Part shown: piece by piece, positions 34,684-45,291 of the stretch
Numbering within the stretch: the stretch's first letter is position 1
How the letters are laid out: each line of letters starts with the position of its first letter
Source of the DNA: Benincasa hispida
Taxonomy: Eukaryota; Streptophyta; Magnoliopsida; Cucurbitales; Cucurbitaceae
Direction: 5' to 3'
DNA length: 64,000 nt
Assembly: GCF_009727055.1 (NCBI RefSeq)
Contig: NC_052357.1
Coordinates: 85,267,380 to 85,331,379 of the forward strand
Translations under genes and position numbers: made by a program
Notes under the pieces: generated by a model
What the model saw: the letters and a program-made list of their open reading frames with translations, nothing else
Told to the model about the DNA's origin: nothing
Database searches by the model: none

Positions 34684-35943
34684 TCAAGTTTTTGTGTTTA
34701 GTTTTTGAGAATGCGTTCGTTCAAAACACTTCAAAAATTTGCGATGACTTATTCAAATGCGGCGTTGAACTTGGTTACGCCCTTCGTTTTGGCTTACCCC
34801 CACATGTGTCATGCGGGCATCCAACTTCGGTTGCGTTCCATATTCAACTCAACTCTTGTCTCGCTTGTTGTGGCTTGTGCCGAACAGAGGAGTTATGCGT
34901 TGATCCTGGCAACTTACCTTCGTTTTGACTTGCCTCCACGTGTGTCATACGGACATCCAACTACGGGTAAGTGCCTTTAACAACTTAACTCTTATCAACA
35001 TGGGTTTTCCTATTTCGTTGACAGTGGAGTTATTATTCTAAAAAAGTGAAGTTCTCTTCGCTTTTTTTTTTCAAATGATTGCAATGCAATAAATGCAATT
35101 CTCCGAGACCGCTGCTACCCCCAAACTTAGAGGTTGGTAGCGTTCTCACCGCAAAGCTAAAAACAAAATCAACAGGAATGTGGTAACAAATGTTTGAGCA
35201 AAGGTTTACACAAAATAAAACTTAAGACTTTCAAAATTTGAAGAAGCTATTAAAAGTAAGGAATGATTAATTAGAAGATGCGGTGAATTATAGTACCATC
35301 ATAGAAACACCACAAAGCAATGCAATTGGGAAAGAAAGAATTTCAAAAGGATAATGCATAAAGGATAACAAGAAAAGAACCTTAGACGGAATAATGCATG
35401 CGATCATGCGCTGGAATCCACACGATTGAAGCCATACGTTGAAGGATGAAAGGAATTCTTTCGTTGAACTGCACACCGAGGAGACTTATTGTCGCACCTA
35501 CAAGAGAAAACGCACCACAACCAAGGAAGCAGCCATATATCATCCAAAATAAAAATAACTTAAACTAAGAAAGTAAGTTAAAGATAGAGTAGAAGACGTC
35601 CCTGAAAAAAATAGGAGTGTTGTCACCGCGAGGAGTCTTCCATGCAAGAGATGGCTCTTAACTGCTCGGGTCAAGGACTTGCCCTGACCATTGAAACTTC
35701 CGGCAATTGTTGGGCGCATGTTGGCCACCATGTGCTTAGAACTACCTTTAGCTCTTTTGCAACTGATTGCCTTTCTACCTTGGGGTCAATACTGGCTTTC
35801 GATGCATCACCTACACTTCAATATTGTTTGCAACCTGGTCGCACAAGCTGCAATACTCCCAAGATAAAAAGGTTGCCTACAGAGACACAAAACTCAATAA
35901 ACAATTAGCTACCAAGTCCCCAGCAACGATGCCAAAAACTTGG
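34684..35943. mobile_element. Internal segment between the two inverted Tat-type LTRs
   Basis: 1.26 kb. Next to the left arm the expected AGTTTTTGGCGCC-type PBS is broken (AAGTTTTTGTG). Next to the right arm a degenerate PBS is present on minus (35916-35934). The minus strand has TAAGTTTGGGGGTAGC near 35115-35130, which resembles the G-rich tract near the 3' end of Tat-lineage elements. Short ORFs (34692-34980 plus, 35642-35908 plus) have no recognised domain. No gag or pol was found. Confidence 0.6.
35916..35934 (-). other. Degenerate tRNA-Asp-type primer-binding site of the right arm
   Basis: Minus strand reads TGGCATCGTTGCTGGGGAC, close to the Athila/Tat PBS with C-to-T changes at CpG-like positions. 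It is nine bases from the LTR edge at 35944. Confidence 0.68.
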
Positions 35944-37804
35944 TGACGGAAAATTAGATGTCAATTACTCAACAACTAAAATCCCTTGGACGCAATATGC
36001 GATGCATGTTCTTAAAGTATGCATTGATTGTCATGCGTCGATGGTCATGCGCTGGAATTATTATGCGTTAATAAATGTATGTGATGACCATGCGTCCTGT
36101 CACAAGTTTTCTTGCTCTCACACCAAGTATAACTCGAACGCAAGTTTCTCGGGTGATTCGAGGTCGAACACAGGGACTTGTAGCTGGGTGAATGCGGTAA
36201 TGTGCATGCGGCAGTTTGAATAAAAAAATGATGGAGGGTTTTCTACACTAACACTATTCCTACTCCTAGCTAACAGACAACACAATGAGAATATAAATGA
36301 CAGGTAGAGACACGACAACTCTTGACATGAAACAGATGAATGGGAAAAATAGATAAAATGTGGAGATTTCTTCATTGCAACCCTTAAGAGTGACTGCAAG
36401 GGGAACCTTAGTCAACGCAAGCCATGCAATCATGCTACACATACTTAAGCCTAACTCTAAGACGTATACGATGTATCTGCGATAGTGTCGGGAAACCTAT
36501 GCCTACCAAAACTTCCATAACCCGCTCACAAGCTCTCGCTGCATGAGCGTGGTAGCCGCATACCACCTTATCCTATTTCCTGGACGCATGCAATATCCTA
36601 TCCGTAGGGTGCATATGCTGTGTGATAGCAAACGAAGCTTATCTCTAAGTTCCTCATTCTTGCCTATGCGTTCCAATCCGCTCTCTCGAGTCTTAGATTT
36701 GGGTTTTAGACTACTCTCTTAAGTATGCCTAAATGATGAATGATGCACTCATAGACAAGGTAACCGCATGAACTTTGCTGACTTACATTGCTTAATACGA
36801 CCAACCACTTACCCTCCCGGGTAGTTGGTTGTTGCTGACTTTACTCATAGACAAGCATTGCGTTGGCCTACAAACAAGCATTGCCACAGCTTGACACTAA
36901 GCAAATAAGGTTTACTCACACACTCACGCAACGCACACCTCTCGGTGGTTTACTACATGTTTCATATCCCTAATCCACATGACTAAGTATACGATACTCA
37001 AGCAATCTCACTAAGTGATGCAATGAAAGTTAGAGATGCTAAGTAAAGAAGATGGAGATGGAATCGAAAGAAATATAGAAATGCATCGAAAATAAAATGT
37101 ATTAATTCCTTAATCACAAAATTTCATACAATACAATATAGGAAAAGAAAGGAAAATGAAATGATCGGCTGGAAGCAAAGAATTGCTTCCAACAGATGTG
37201 CGTCAAGGCTGCTGGTGGTGCTATGGATGGGCAGTGGAGCTGACTCTCTCGAGATCTAGCTTCGGTTGAAGGCTCTGGTTGTCACTCGGAATGGATGAAG
37301 GAGGTGAAGAACTCTCAAGCTTCTTCACACGCATTTGTCTGGATCGCAGGGAAAACCCTAGGTTGCAGAGGTAATCCCCTGACCACCTGAGAACATTAAT
37401 GGACTGCTCTTATTCAGACATTCGTGGCACTTTAGTCCTTTCTGAATCTCTTCTGCTAACGGCGTGGTAGGTGAGATGTCAACATCATCTTTTGATTTTC
37501 CCAAGGTAGATGCGTTGATGCATTCATTCCACCAACCTTGTGTTGATCCCTTTATCATGTGTTATCGTGTAGCCACAATCATTCGGTGACCGCATTTACT
37601 TAATACCACAACTCTACACGATGACTGCAATCGCTTGACGCATGCAACTCTCATGCGATGGACGTATACGGCTGATTACCGCAACATCTATTCGTTGATC
37701 AAATACGTTCGCCTTTGCTATGGAGGCTTTCTCCGCATGCGGTAGTCCGGATTTCGCGTTTGCGTCCACTTCCTGCGTTAGCTACAAAAATAGACAATTG
37801 AATG
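35944..37804 (-). mobile_element. Right arm: Tat/Athila-type LTR, minus orientation, truncated
   Basis: Inverted copy of the left arm. Matching blocks include CACCTCTCGGTGG, CACTAAGCAAATAAGG, GAGATCTAGC and the CAACTGCCCGGGAGGGTAAG-type block at 36800-36840. It ends near 37804, about 156 bp short of the left arm start, directly against copia integrase. A ~47-bp segment that contains the TATA-like box in the left arm is missing near 37385-37390. Divergence between arms is moderate. Confidence 0.8.
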
Positions 37805-39856
37805 AAGAATGGTGTATTAGAAAGGAGAAACAAAACCTTGTTAGACATGGTTCATTCTATGATGAATTATGTTCATCTTCTAGACTCGTTTTGGGGTTTT
37901 GCAGTGGAGACTGCATGCTATATCCTGAACAACATTCCCTCGAAAAATGTTTCTGAAACACCTTTTGAGTTGTGAAGAGGCCGTAAAGGTAGTTTACACC
38001 ACTTCAGGATTTGGGGCTATCCGACACATGTACTTCTAAATAATCCAAAGAAGTTGAAACCGCGTTCAAAGGTTTGCCTCTTTGTAAGCTACCCCAAAGA
38101 AACAAAAGGTGAATACTTCTATGATCCGAGTGAGAACAAAGTGTTTGTTTCTACAAATGCTATCTTTTTGGAAGAAGACCACATCCGGGATCATAAGCCA
38201 CGGAGTAAGCTCATTTTGCGTGAGATTTCTAGTGAGACTGAGACTACTAAAAGTTCAACAAGAGTTGTTGAACAGGTCGACAGATCAACAAGAGTTGTTG
38301 AGGTCGGCACATCTAGTCAACCAGCTCAAGAGTTGAGACTGCCTCGACATAGTGGGAGGGTTATGAACCCATCGAATCGCTAAATGGGTTTGACTAAAGC
38401 GCAAAACATCATTTCGAATGATAGGGTCGAGGATCCGTTGTCTTTTAAGAAAGCAATGGAGGATGTTGACAAGGATGAATGGGTTAAGGCCATGAATCAG
38501 AAAATGGAGTATATGTACTTCAATAACGTCTGGGAGTTTGTTGATCCGCCTGATGGGGTAAGACCTATTGGGTGTAAGTGGATCTATAACCGATTGACTA
38601 TGAGGAAACTTTCTCACCTATTGTCATGCTCAAGTCTATCAGAATACTTCTGTCTATAGCCACATTTATGATTATGAAATATGGCAAATGGACGTCAAGA
38701 TTGCCTTTTTTAATGGTAATCTTGAGGAAACCATCTATATGACTCAACCAGAGGGGTTCATAGTTCCAAAAAAAGAGCAAAAAGTTTGCAAGCTTAATAG
38801 GTCCATTTATGGACTGAAACAAGCATCTAGATCATGGAACATTAGATTTGACACTGTCGTCAAGTCGTTTGGCTTTGATCAGAATGTTGATGAGCCTTGT
38901 GTTTACAAGAAGATCATCAACAGCTCAGTAGCTTTTCTGGAACTGTATGTGGTGAAAGATTTGGGTGAGGCATAGTACGGTCTAGGGATCCAGATATTTC
39001 GGGATCGTAAGAAGAAACGGTTAGCCCTGTCTTAGGCATCATACATCGATCAAATATTGATCAAGTACAGGATGCAGGATTCCAAAAGGGGTTTATTACC
39101 CTTCAGGCATGGAATCATTTTGTCTAAGGATCAATGTCCAAAGACACCTTAAGAGGTTGAGGAGATGGGACGAATTCCCTATACTTCAGCTGTAGGAAGA
39201 TTAATGTATGCAATGTTGTGTACCAGACCCTACATTTTCTATGCAGTAGGGATTGTCGGTCGATATCAGTCCAATCCAGGATTTGATCACTGGACCGCGG
39301 TCAAGACGATCCTCAAGTATCTTTGTAGAACGAGGGAATACATGGTCGTGTATGGAGATAAGGATCTGATCCTTATAAGATACACGGATTCTGATTTCAG
39401 ACCAATAGAGATTCTCGCAAATCAACATCGAGGTCAGTTTTCACTCTGAATGGAGGGGCTATAGTGTGGCGAAGCATCAAGCATGGATGCATCGCGGACT
39501 CCACTATGCAAGTTCAATACGTAGTCGCTTGTGAAGCAGCTAAGGAAGCTGTTTGGCTAAGGAAATTCCTTTCAGATTTGGAAGTTGTTCCAAATATGGA
39601 TTTGCCTATTACTTTGTATTGTGATAACAGCAGGGCTGTGGTAAGTTCAAAGGAGCCTCAAAGTCATCATCAGGGTAAGCATATAGAGCGAAAATACCAC
39701 TTGATCGGGAAGATTGTGCATCGCGGTAATGTGATAGTCACGAAGATCGCGTTGGAGCATAACGTTGCTGATCCCTTTACAAAGGCTCTCAAGGCTAAAG
39801 TGTTCGAGGGTTACTTGGAGAGTCTGGGTCTGTGGGACATGTGGCACCTTGTCTAG
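37805..39856 (+). pseudogene. Ty1/copia integrase end, reverse transcriptase and RNase H; catalytic loop deleted
   Basis: Resumes the integrase at NGV-ERRN (37808-37830) and continues in shifting frames through RIWGYPTHV (38005-38030) and SKVCLFVSYPKETKG to VFVSTNAIFLEEDHIRDHKPRSK. RT begins at VWEFVDPPDGVRPIGCKWIYN (38528-38590). About 90 bases are then missing. It continues with YEETFSP, DVKIAFFNGNLEETIYM and YGLKQASRSWNIRFD (38810-38860). The YVDD catalytic loop is deleted (LELYVVKDLGEA at 38938-38972). RNase H remnants include TLYCDNSRAV (39615-39645), KHIERKYHLI and the C-terminus ESLGLWDMWHLV, stop 39854-39856. It cannot encode an active polymerase. Confidence 0.9.
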
Positions 39857-39869
39857 GGCAAATGGGAGA
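39856..39869 (+). other. Polypurine tract of the plus-strand copia element
   Basis: GGGCAAATGGGAGA lies between the pol stop codon and the LTR start TGATACTGGGG. Confidence 0.8.
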
Positions 39870-42168
39870 TGATACTGGGGTATGCCCTAGTTTATTGTAT
39901 ATTGTACATGTTTTATATTGTATTGTACATTAGTCTCCCGAGGCATTAGGACAAGTGGAAGATTATTGGGATTGGTGTCCTAATTCTCCCGGAGTCTCAT
40001 TGTTTGTAATTATACGCATTGTTTATGAATAAAATAATTTTTATTTCATTTTGTCATTTACTCATATCTAATAAACAAAACTCCATGGTTATCTTATGTA
40101 AACTTAAGCATGTATATGAGACATACGAGTGGATCATGCCTAAGTGATAATCTAAATAGGTCTGTAGTATAGGGATTACGGTGTGATACCTGATCCTAGA
40201 GACACTACGGATACGACCCGTTTTATAGAGGTTTGTAAGTGTTGTAAACTACTACAAATGGTAGCTCCTGACCATTCATGTGGAGACATGTGAGCGGGGG
40301 TGTCTGTACAAAGAGTTTGTATAAGGTCGGACCACGAGATAACTAGACTCTGTATATAACATCGTTGATACTAGAGACTTACATCTCACCTAAATGACCA
40401 TAGGTGACACGACCTCAATTCTAAGTGTTTTAGAAACTCCTGCCTTTGAGGGCAGTCCTTTGATTAGTATGGGTGAGAGTGGCCAGATTGCCAACTTAAC
40501 ATGTCTACCTTTTTGAAGACTTGTCTGATCTAGGAGCTAGGAACTCACTTACACAAGATGGAATTCACTCCTTCCCCGAAACAGGGGTAAGTAGAAAGAT
40601 TGTTCCCTTAAGGACTGATTCTGGGGCTTGAACATAGTAGCCACAGCTTCTCTTTGGAAGAGAGAACTTAGTCATAGTAGGACTATGACTTATATTCATT
40701 AGAGGATTCAAGTAGAAAGATTGTTCCCTTAAGGACTGATTCTGGGGCTTGAACATAGTAGCCACAGCTTCTCTTTGGAAGAGAGAACTCAGTCATAGTA
40801 GGACTATGACTTATATTCATTAGAGGATTCAGTGGTACTTAAGGAGTTAGATGTAACTATAGGGGCATAACGGTTATTGGCCAAGCTGTACTTACAAGCG
40901 ATCTGTGAAGGATTTTCGCATTGTTGATTGGTTAAGATGGACACATAATATATTTATAGTAAGGAGAGTTCAGTTGTCGGTCTTTAGTGGAGTGCCTGAC
41001 AGTTAACGAATGGTGGATCCCGTGACTAAAGAGTTTAGTCAGTTATTCACGTATCATTGGAACTTCGAGCTACAGGTCTATAAGGTCCCCTTGGTAGCTC
41101 AATGGATTCAAGTTGAGGATCAGTTCTTGGTGTTTATTTGAAATGTTCAAATTGACAAGAGGTAATTCGATTATATATGATATAATCAGTATGGTATATG
41201 AGATACATCGAGTGGAGGATTAATGAAAATGAGATTTACATTAAGTGCCATGGAATAGAAAAAGAGTTATGGTTTATATGTTTCATGACATGAAATATTG
41301 AAACTATAGGTTATAAATATATTACGATGAGTTAGTTATCATTTATATTTATAATAATATTAATTATTGGATAATTATCTCTTTTTCTCTAATAACCAAT
41401 TGAGTATGAGGTTATTGGTGGTTTCATGGTAATTGTGAGATAAAAGAAAAAATGTTTTCCTATTTAAAAAAAAAAAAAAAAAAAAAAAAGAGTTTCCAAT
41501 CTCTGAAAGTTCTAACGCATAGTTGTCAAGTAAATCAGATTTACTAAGCGACAGCTTGAGTTAGCTAAACGATCGTGAAGTGTTCTTACACGACAGACAC
41601 TCAGCTAGACGATGAGCTAAATGATCCCATAGCTTTTGCTAGATGATCGCATAGCTTTTCCTAAACGATTGGGTATCGACCTATACGATAGGTTATTCCA
41701 TCTCCCACTTGCTCAATCGTTTACACAATTGTGGTTCCTCGTTTTCTATCTCAAACCAAGTCCACACAGAGCTCACCCTCTGGATTCTCACACCGAGAAT
41801 ACCAAGATAACCTTCTTGGTGGTTTCATACTCAACTCGACACTGTCGAGGTTCTGTGAAGGCCGTTCGTGACCTTGGCGATCGATTAGTTCAAGTACGCG
41901 GTATTCGTGCAGTGTAGGGTCGTGTTGGATGAACGTTCGTGTATTGCTGTGTTGCTGTGATCGAGCATTCGTGATTAAGGAACATGAAGATGAGTCTGCA
42001 AAGGTTTGTTAATTCTTCCCTTGATCTGTTGTAAAGCATGCTGTAATTTCTGTTTTATGCATAACCGCATGTTTCCGTTTATGATTGTAATTTCAAAGTT
42101 CATATACGATTGAAATTTGAAAAGATCCTTCCGTTGTTCATGGAAATCCTCGTGTTCAATTTCCTTCA
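39870..42168 (+). mobile_element. 3' LTR of the plus-strand copia element
   Basis: Starts TGATACTGGGGTATGCCC just after the PPT and ends TTTCCTTCA; 2,299 bp with TG...CA ends. It is the most complete member of this LTR family in the window. It contains a 121-bp tandem duplication (40590-40831) and a poly-A run at about 41467-41489. The CGATCG motif region (41565-41720) is decayed. An ORF at 41636-41917 resembles one on minus at 26441-26669 because both are the same LTR segment; it is not evidence of a gene. Confidence 0.88.
40590..40831. repeat. 121-bp tandem duplication in the copia 3' LTR
   Basis: 40590-40710 and 40711-40831 are almost identical, beginning AGTAGAAAGATTGTTCCC and ending TAGAGGATTCA. 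There is no N between them. The LTR at 26189-28145 has the block once. Confidence 0.92.
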
Positions 42169-43075
42169 GTTGTACTCCCCCCACTGTAGATATATTATGT
42201 GTCCATTTGATATAACCGTCATCAATAAGTTGATCCTTCACAGGTTGTTCGTAACCTCAACTAGATGAAATATCGAAATACCCTTGAGTTACATCTTTTA
42301 TCCTTAAGTACTACTGTCTCTCTAATGAACAATTGATTTAGGATCATAATCACTAAATCCATTCCCTCTCAGGCCAACGAGATGATAGGGCCCTTTGTTC
42401 AAGACTTGAGATTAGCCCTTAAGGGAACAATCTTTCTACTATCCCTAAAAGGGTAGAAGTGAATTTGATCTTGCAAATTATATGTCCCCAGCCATCTACC
42501 TAGTTTTATCTCTGAAATGGGAGGCATATTGAGCAACGATGTTGAGCTTACCCTCACCTATGCAGATCAAGGGACAATCGCGAATAAACAGGAGTTTATA
42601 GATAGCTCAGGATTCAGATCAAGTTATCTAGGTCATCAAAAAGTGAAATTAATCAGTGTTAACCGTAAATGGTATTAATACCAAATGGTGTTAATACCAG
42701 TGATTATTTCGTGGTCAGTCTTATACAATCTCATCGTGTAGAACACCCCACTCACATATCTCTACATGAACGAACTGATCACATTGTTTATGATACTTTA
42801 CAACATTTGTAACAATCATAAAGCAATTCGTATTCAATAGTCTCTCCAGAAATAGATACTCAAACTAATCCAAGTACTATAGACAGTTTAGGCTATTTTA
42901 CTCGAACTTGATCTAGTTTATGACGCCACATAAAGTCCAAGTATTCATGACAATAGCCAAGGGTTCGTAGTTTGTTGGATTTAGAGTTATTAAACAATCA
43001 ACAACACTTATTTTAATAAACTTCATATATGTTTATTGTTTACAAAACTACGGTTTTAAGACATACAACTCAACA
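42169..43075 (-). mobile_element. Copia-type LTR fragment, minus orientation
   Basis: Shares TATATTATGTGTCCATTTGATATAACC, CAAGACTTGAGATTAGCCCTTAAG and CTCACATATCTCTACATGAA with the other copia LTRs on minus. Its upstream end reads TGTTGAGTTGTATG on minus at 43075. Its other end is cut by the 3' LTR of the plus-strand element at 42168. Confidence 0.7.
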
Positions 43076-44111
43076 ATAATAATTATATTTTAGTGTCATA
43101 TTAAAACCTATAAATTTGCATCTAATGATGTTGATCAAATATAACAATTATATTTATCTAAGTAATATCATGCTCAATGCAAGGTTCATTTTCATTGGAA
43201 AAATATAACACTTATATTTATCATCCATGAAAACTAAACATACATATTCATCATTCCACCATACGTTGTAACATTTATAATATTGTATGATGCATAAACA
43301 TGCATAATGAAACATACGTCAAAATAATATAACACTTATATTATTATGCATGAACATGCTAATAAAATTATGCAATTATAAATAATATAACACTTATATT
43401 AAATATGATGCATGAAAATGTTTATCCTAAGGTGAGATTTTTAAATCTATATGACATACATCATGCAATATAAATTCATCCATTAATTTATACATACATC
43501 AAATGCATAATAAATTAGATAACAAATATTGAACCAAATTTTGACACCCTAAAAAATTAATTAAATTAATATAATTAATTTATATTAGTCTAATTAATAA
43601 AAATAAATGAAATTACAAAAAACAAAGGAAATCTGTTGCAAAAACTAGAGAGGGAACTCAAACTCACGACCGTCAAACTCCTCACACGTGCCTGTGAAGC
43701 TCGAAGCGTTGCAATGCTGGGGGGGTAGCGTCACAACACTATGAATATCTTTCACCTCGCCTCGCCTTGCAGTGTCGCAATGCTTCGATAGCAGCGTCGC
43801 GATGTTGCAGTCCAGAAACCTGCTTTTTGCAATGTTTTGTTTCGAACTCGGACAAAAAACTTTCATTTTTCGCCGATCTCTTCAGCAACTTTTTCTCCTC
43901 GATTGACATGGGCTTATGGACTCGATAGCAAAATTTAAATGCCCAAAAAACAACGAGCCCTTACATTTTAATCACATTAAAACATAAAGCTAAGTGCAAA
44001 AAAAAATGTAAACATCCAATATTGCAAACCTCGCATTCAAAATGCAAATTAAAACCCACCTTTCTACACTGATTTTTGTTTCAAAAATACGTAAAATAAA
44101 AATGCAAGTAT
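43076..44111 (-). mobile_element. Copia untranslated leader fragment
   Basis: No gene. It repeats the leader motifs seen at 6905-8836: AACACTTATATTA next to ATGATGCATGA (43240-43430) and a GCGTTGCAATG/GTCGCAATG block (43690-43830). The ORF at 43645-43866 falls in the latter and is not credible. Confidence 0.65.
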
Positions 44112-44125
44112 TGGCTCTAATACCA
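44112..44125 (-). other. Primer-binding site of a copia element
   Basis: Minus strand reads TGGTATTAGAGCCA, identical to the PBS at 26173-26186. Confidence 0.82.
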
Positions 44126-44126
44126 T

Positions 44127-45291
44127 TTTAAGAGAATCGAATTCCCGCAAAAGCTGAGATCACCTTGCATTTTATTTTTCCATTTAATAGAAACAAAATC
44201 ACAGTAGCCACACAAGAACAATAGAGGATGAACATCATATTCAGCATGTTGTAGAAGATGGAGAAAAGGGAAAAAGGACCTCACCTTTTTTGAATCCCAA
44301 TCTTCTCATTCTCTTGCTTATCTCATGAACTTCAACGATTTAGTACACCACTGTAAGAATGATCTTATTATTCTCTAGGACTCCAAGAGTTAGATGAGTG
44401 GTCTCTAACACTTGGAAGAGGAAAAGGTAGAGAGAATTTGTTAAGAGAGAGTAGAAAGGAATTTGGTGGAGGCTAGAGTTTTTCTTTTTCACAATGAAAT
44501 CCTAACCCTAAATGGGCTACAAGGATATTTATATGGAGAAGGGTTAACCCCTTCTCCAAATATTTCATTTTCTACCATTAATGCTAATTAATTAAATAAC
44601 TCTTATTTAATTAATTGGCATACTAATTAAATAACCATACACTAAATCCTATTAAATATATAGTTAATTAATTAACATATAAACATCACATATTTATATG
44701 TATCCACCTCTCTAATATTATAATTAATTAATTATTCATGAATATAATTCACATGAATTTAATGTTTTAATCTTATTCAAATATTTTTCTCTTGAATAAT
44801 TTGGATTATAGTTCACATCTATAATTAACCATTATATATTAATCTCATTAATATAAAATTCCTTCAATTGATTTGTACAATTCAAATCACTCCTCATTAC
44901 TATCTTTTAGTGAGCTACCAAGGGGACTGACCTACAAATTAGAAGCTTCAATGATATGAGATTGACTAATTAAACTATTTAATTAAATTAATCAATATTC
45001 ATTAACTACCGGTCACTCCATTAAAGACCGATAACTGCACTCTTCGCACTGCTAATATATTCATGTGTCCATGGATATAACCAATCAATCGTGAGTCGAC
45101 CCTTCACAAATCGCTCATAACTACAACTAAGTCAAATTAATCGTTTTAAATTACATTAAATAACCTTGGATTTTAGTTTATTGGTAATCAATGTAGTCTT
45201 AATGTTAATAAAATAACTCTTATTTTATTAAATATATGATTTGTATTTACAAACTACAAGATACATGAGATTTATGACACTAAATCCAATA
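44127..45291 (-). mobile_element. Copia LTR, minus orientation, with internal deletion
   Basis: Begins at the PBS (TTTAAGAGAATCG on plus) and ends at AATCCAATA near 45291; the minus-strand start reads TATTGGATTTAGTGTCATAAATCTC, close to the LTR start at 10729. Length is 1.17 kb against 1.9 kb for that relative, and a join at about 45165 skips the middle (ACATTAAATAACCTTGG). Very AT-rich at 44580-44870. Confidence 0.72.

Noticed and set aside
34692..35908. ORFs in the spacer between the inverted LTRs
   Set aside because: Overlapping in different frames, no domain, and no match to gag or pol that I can see.
41636..41917. Plus ORF similar to a minus ORF at 26441-26669
   Set aside because: Similarity is explained by both lying in the same segment of one copia LTR family.
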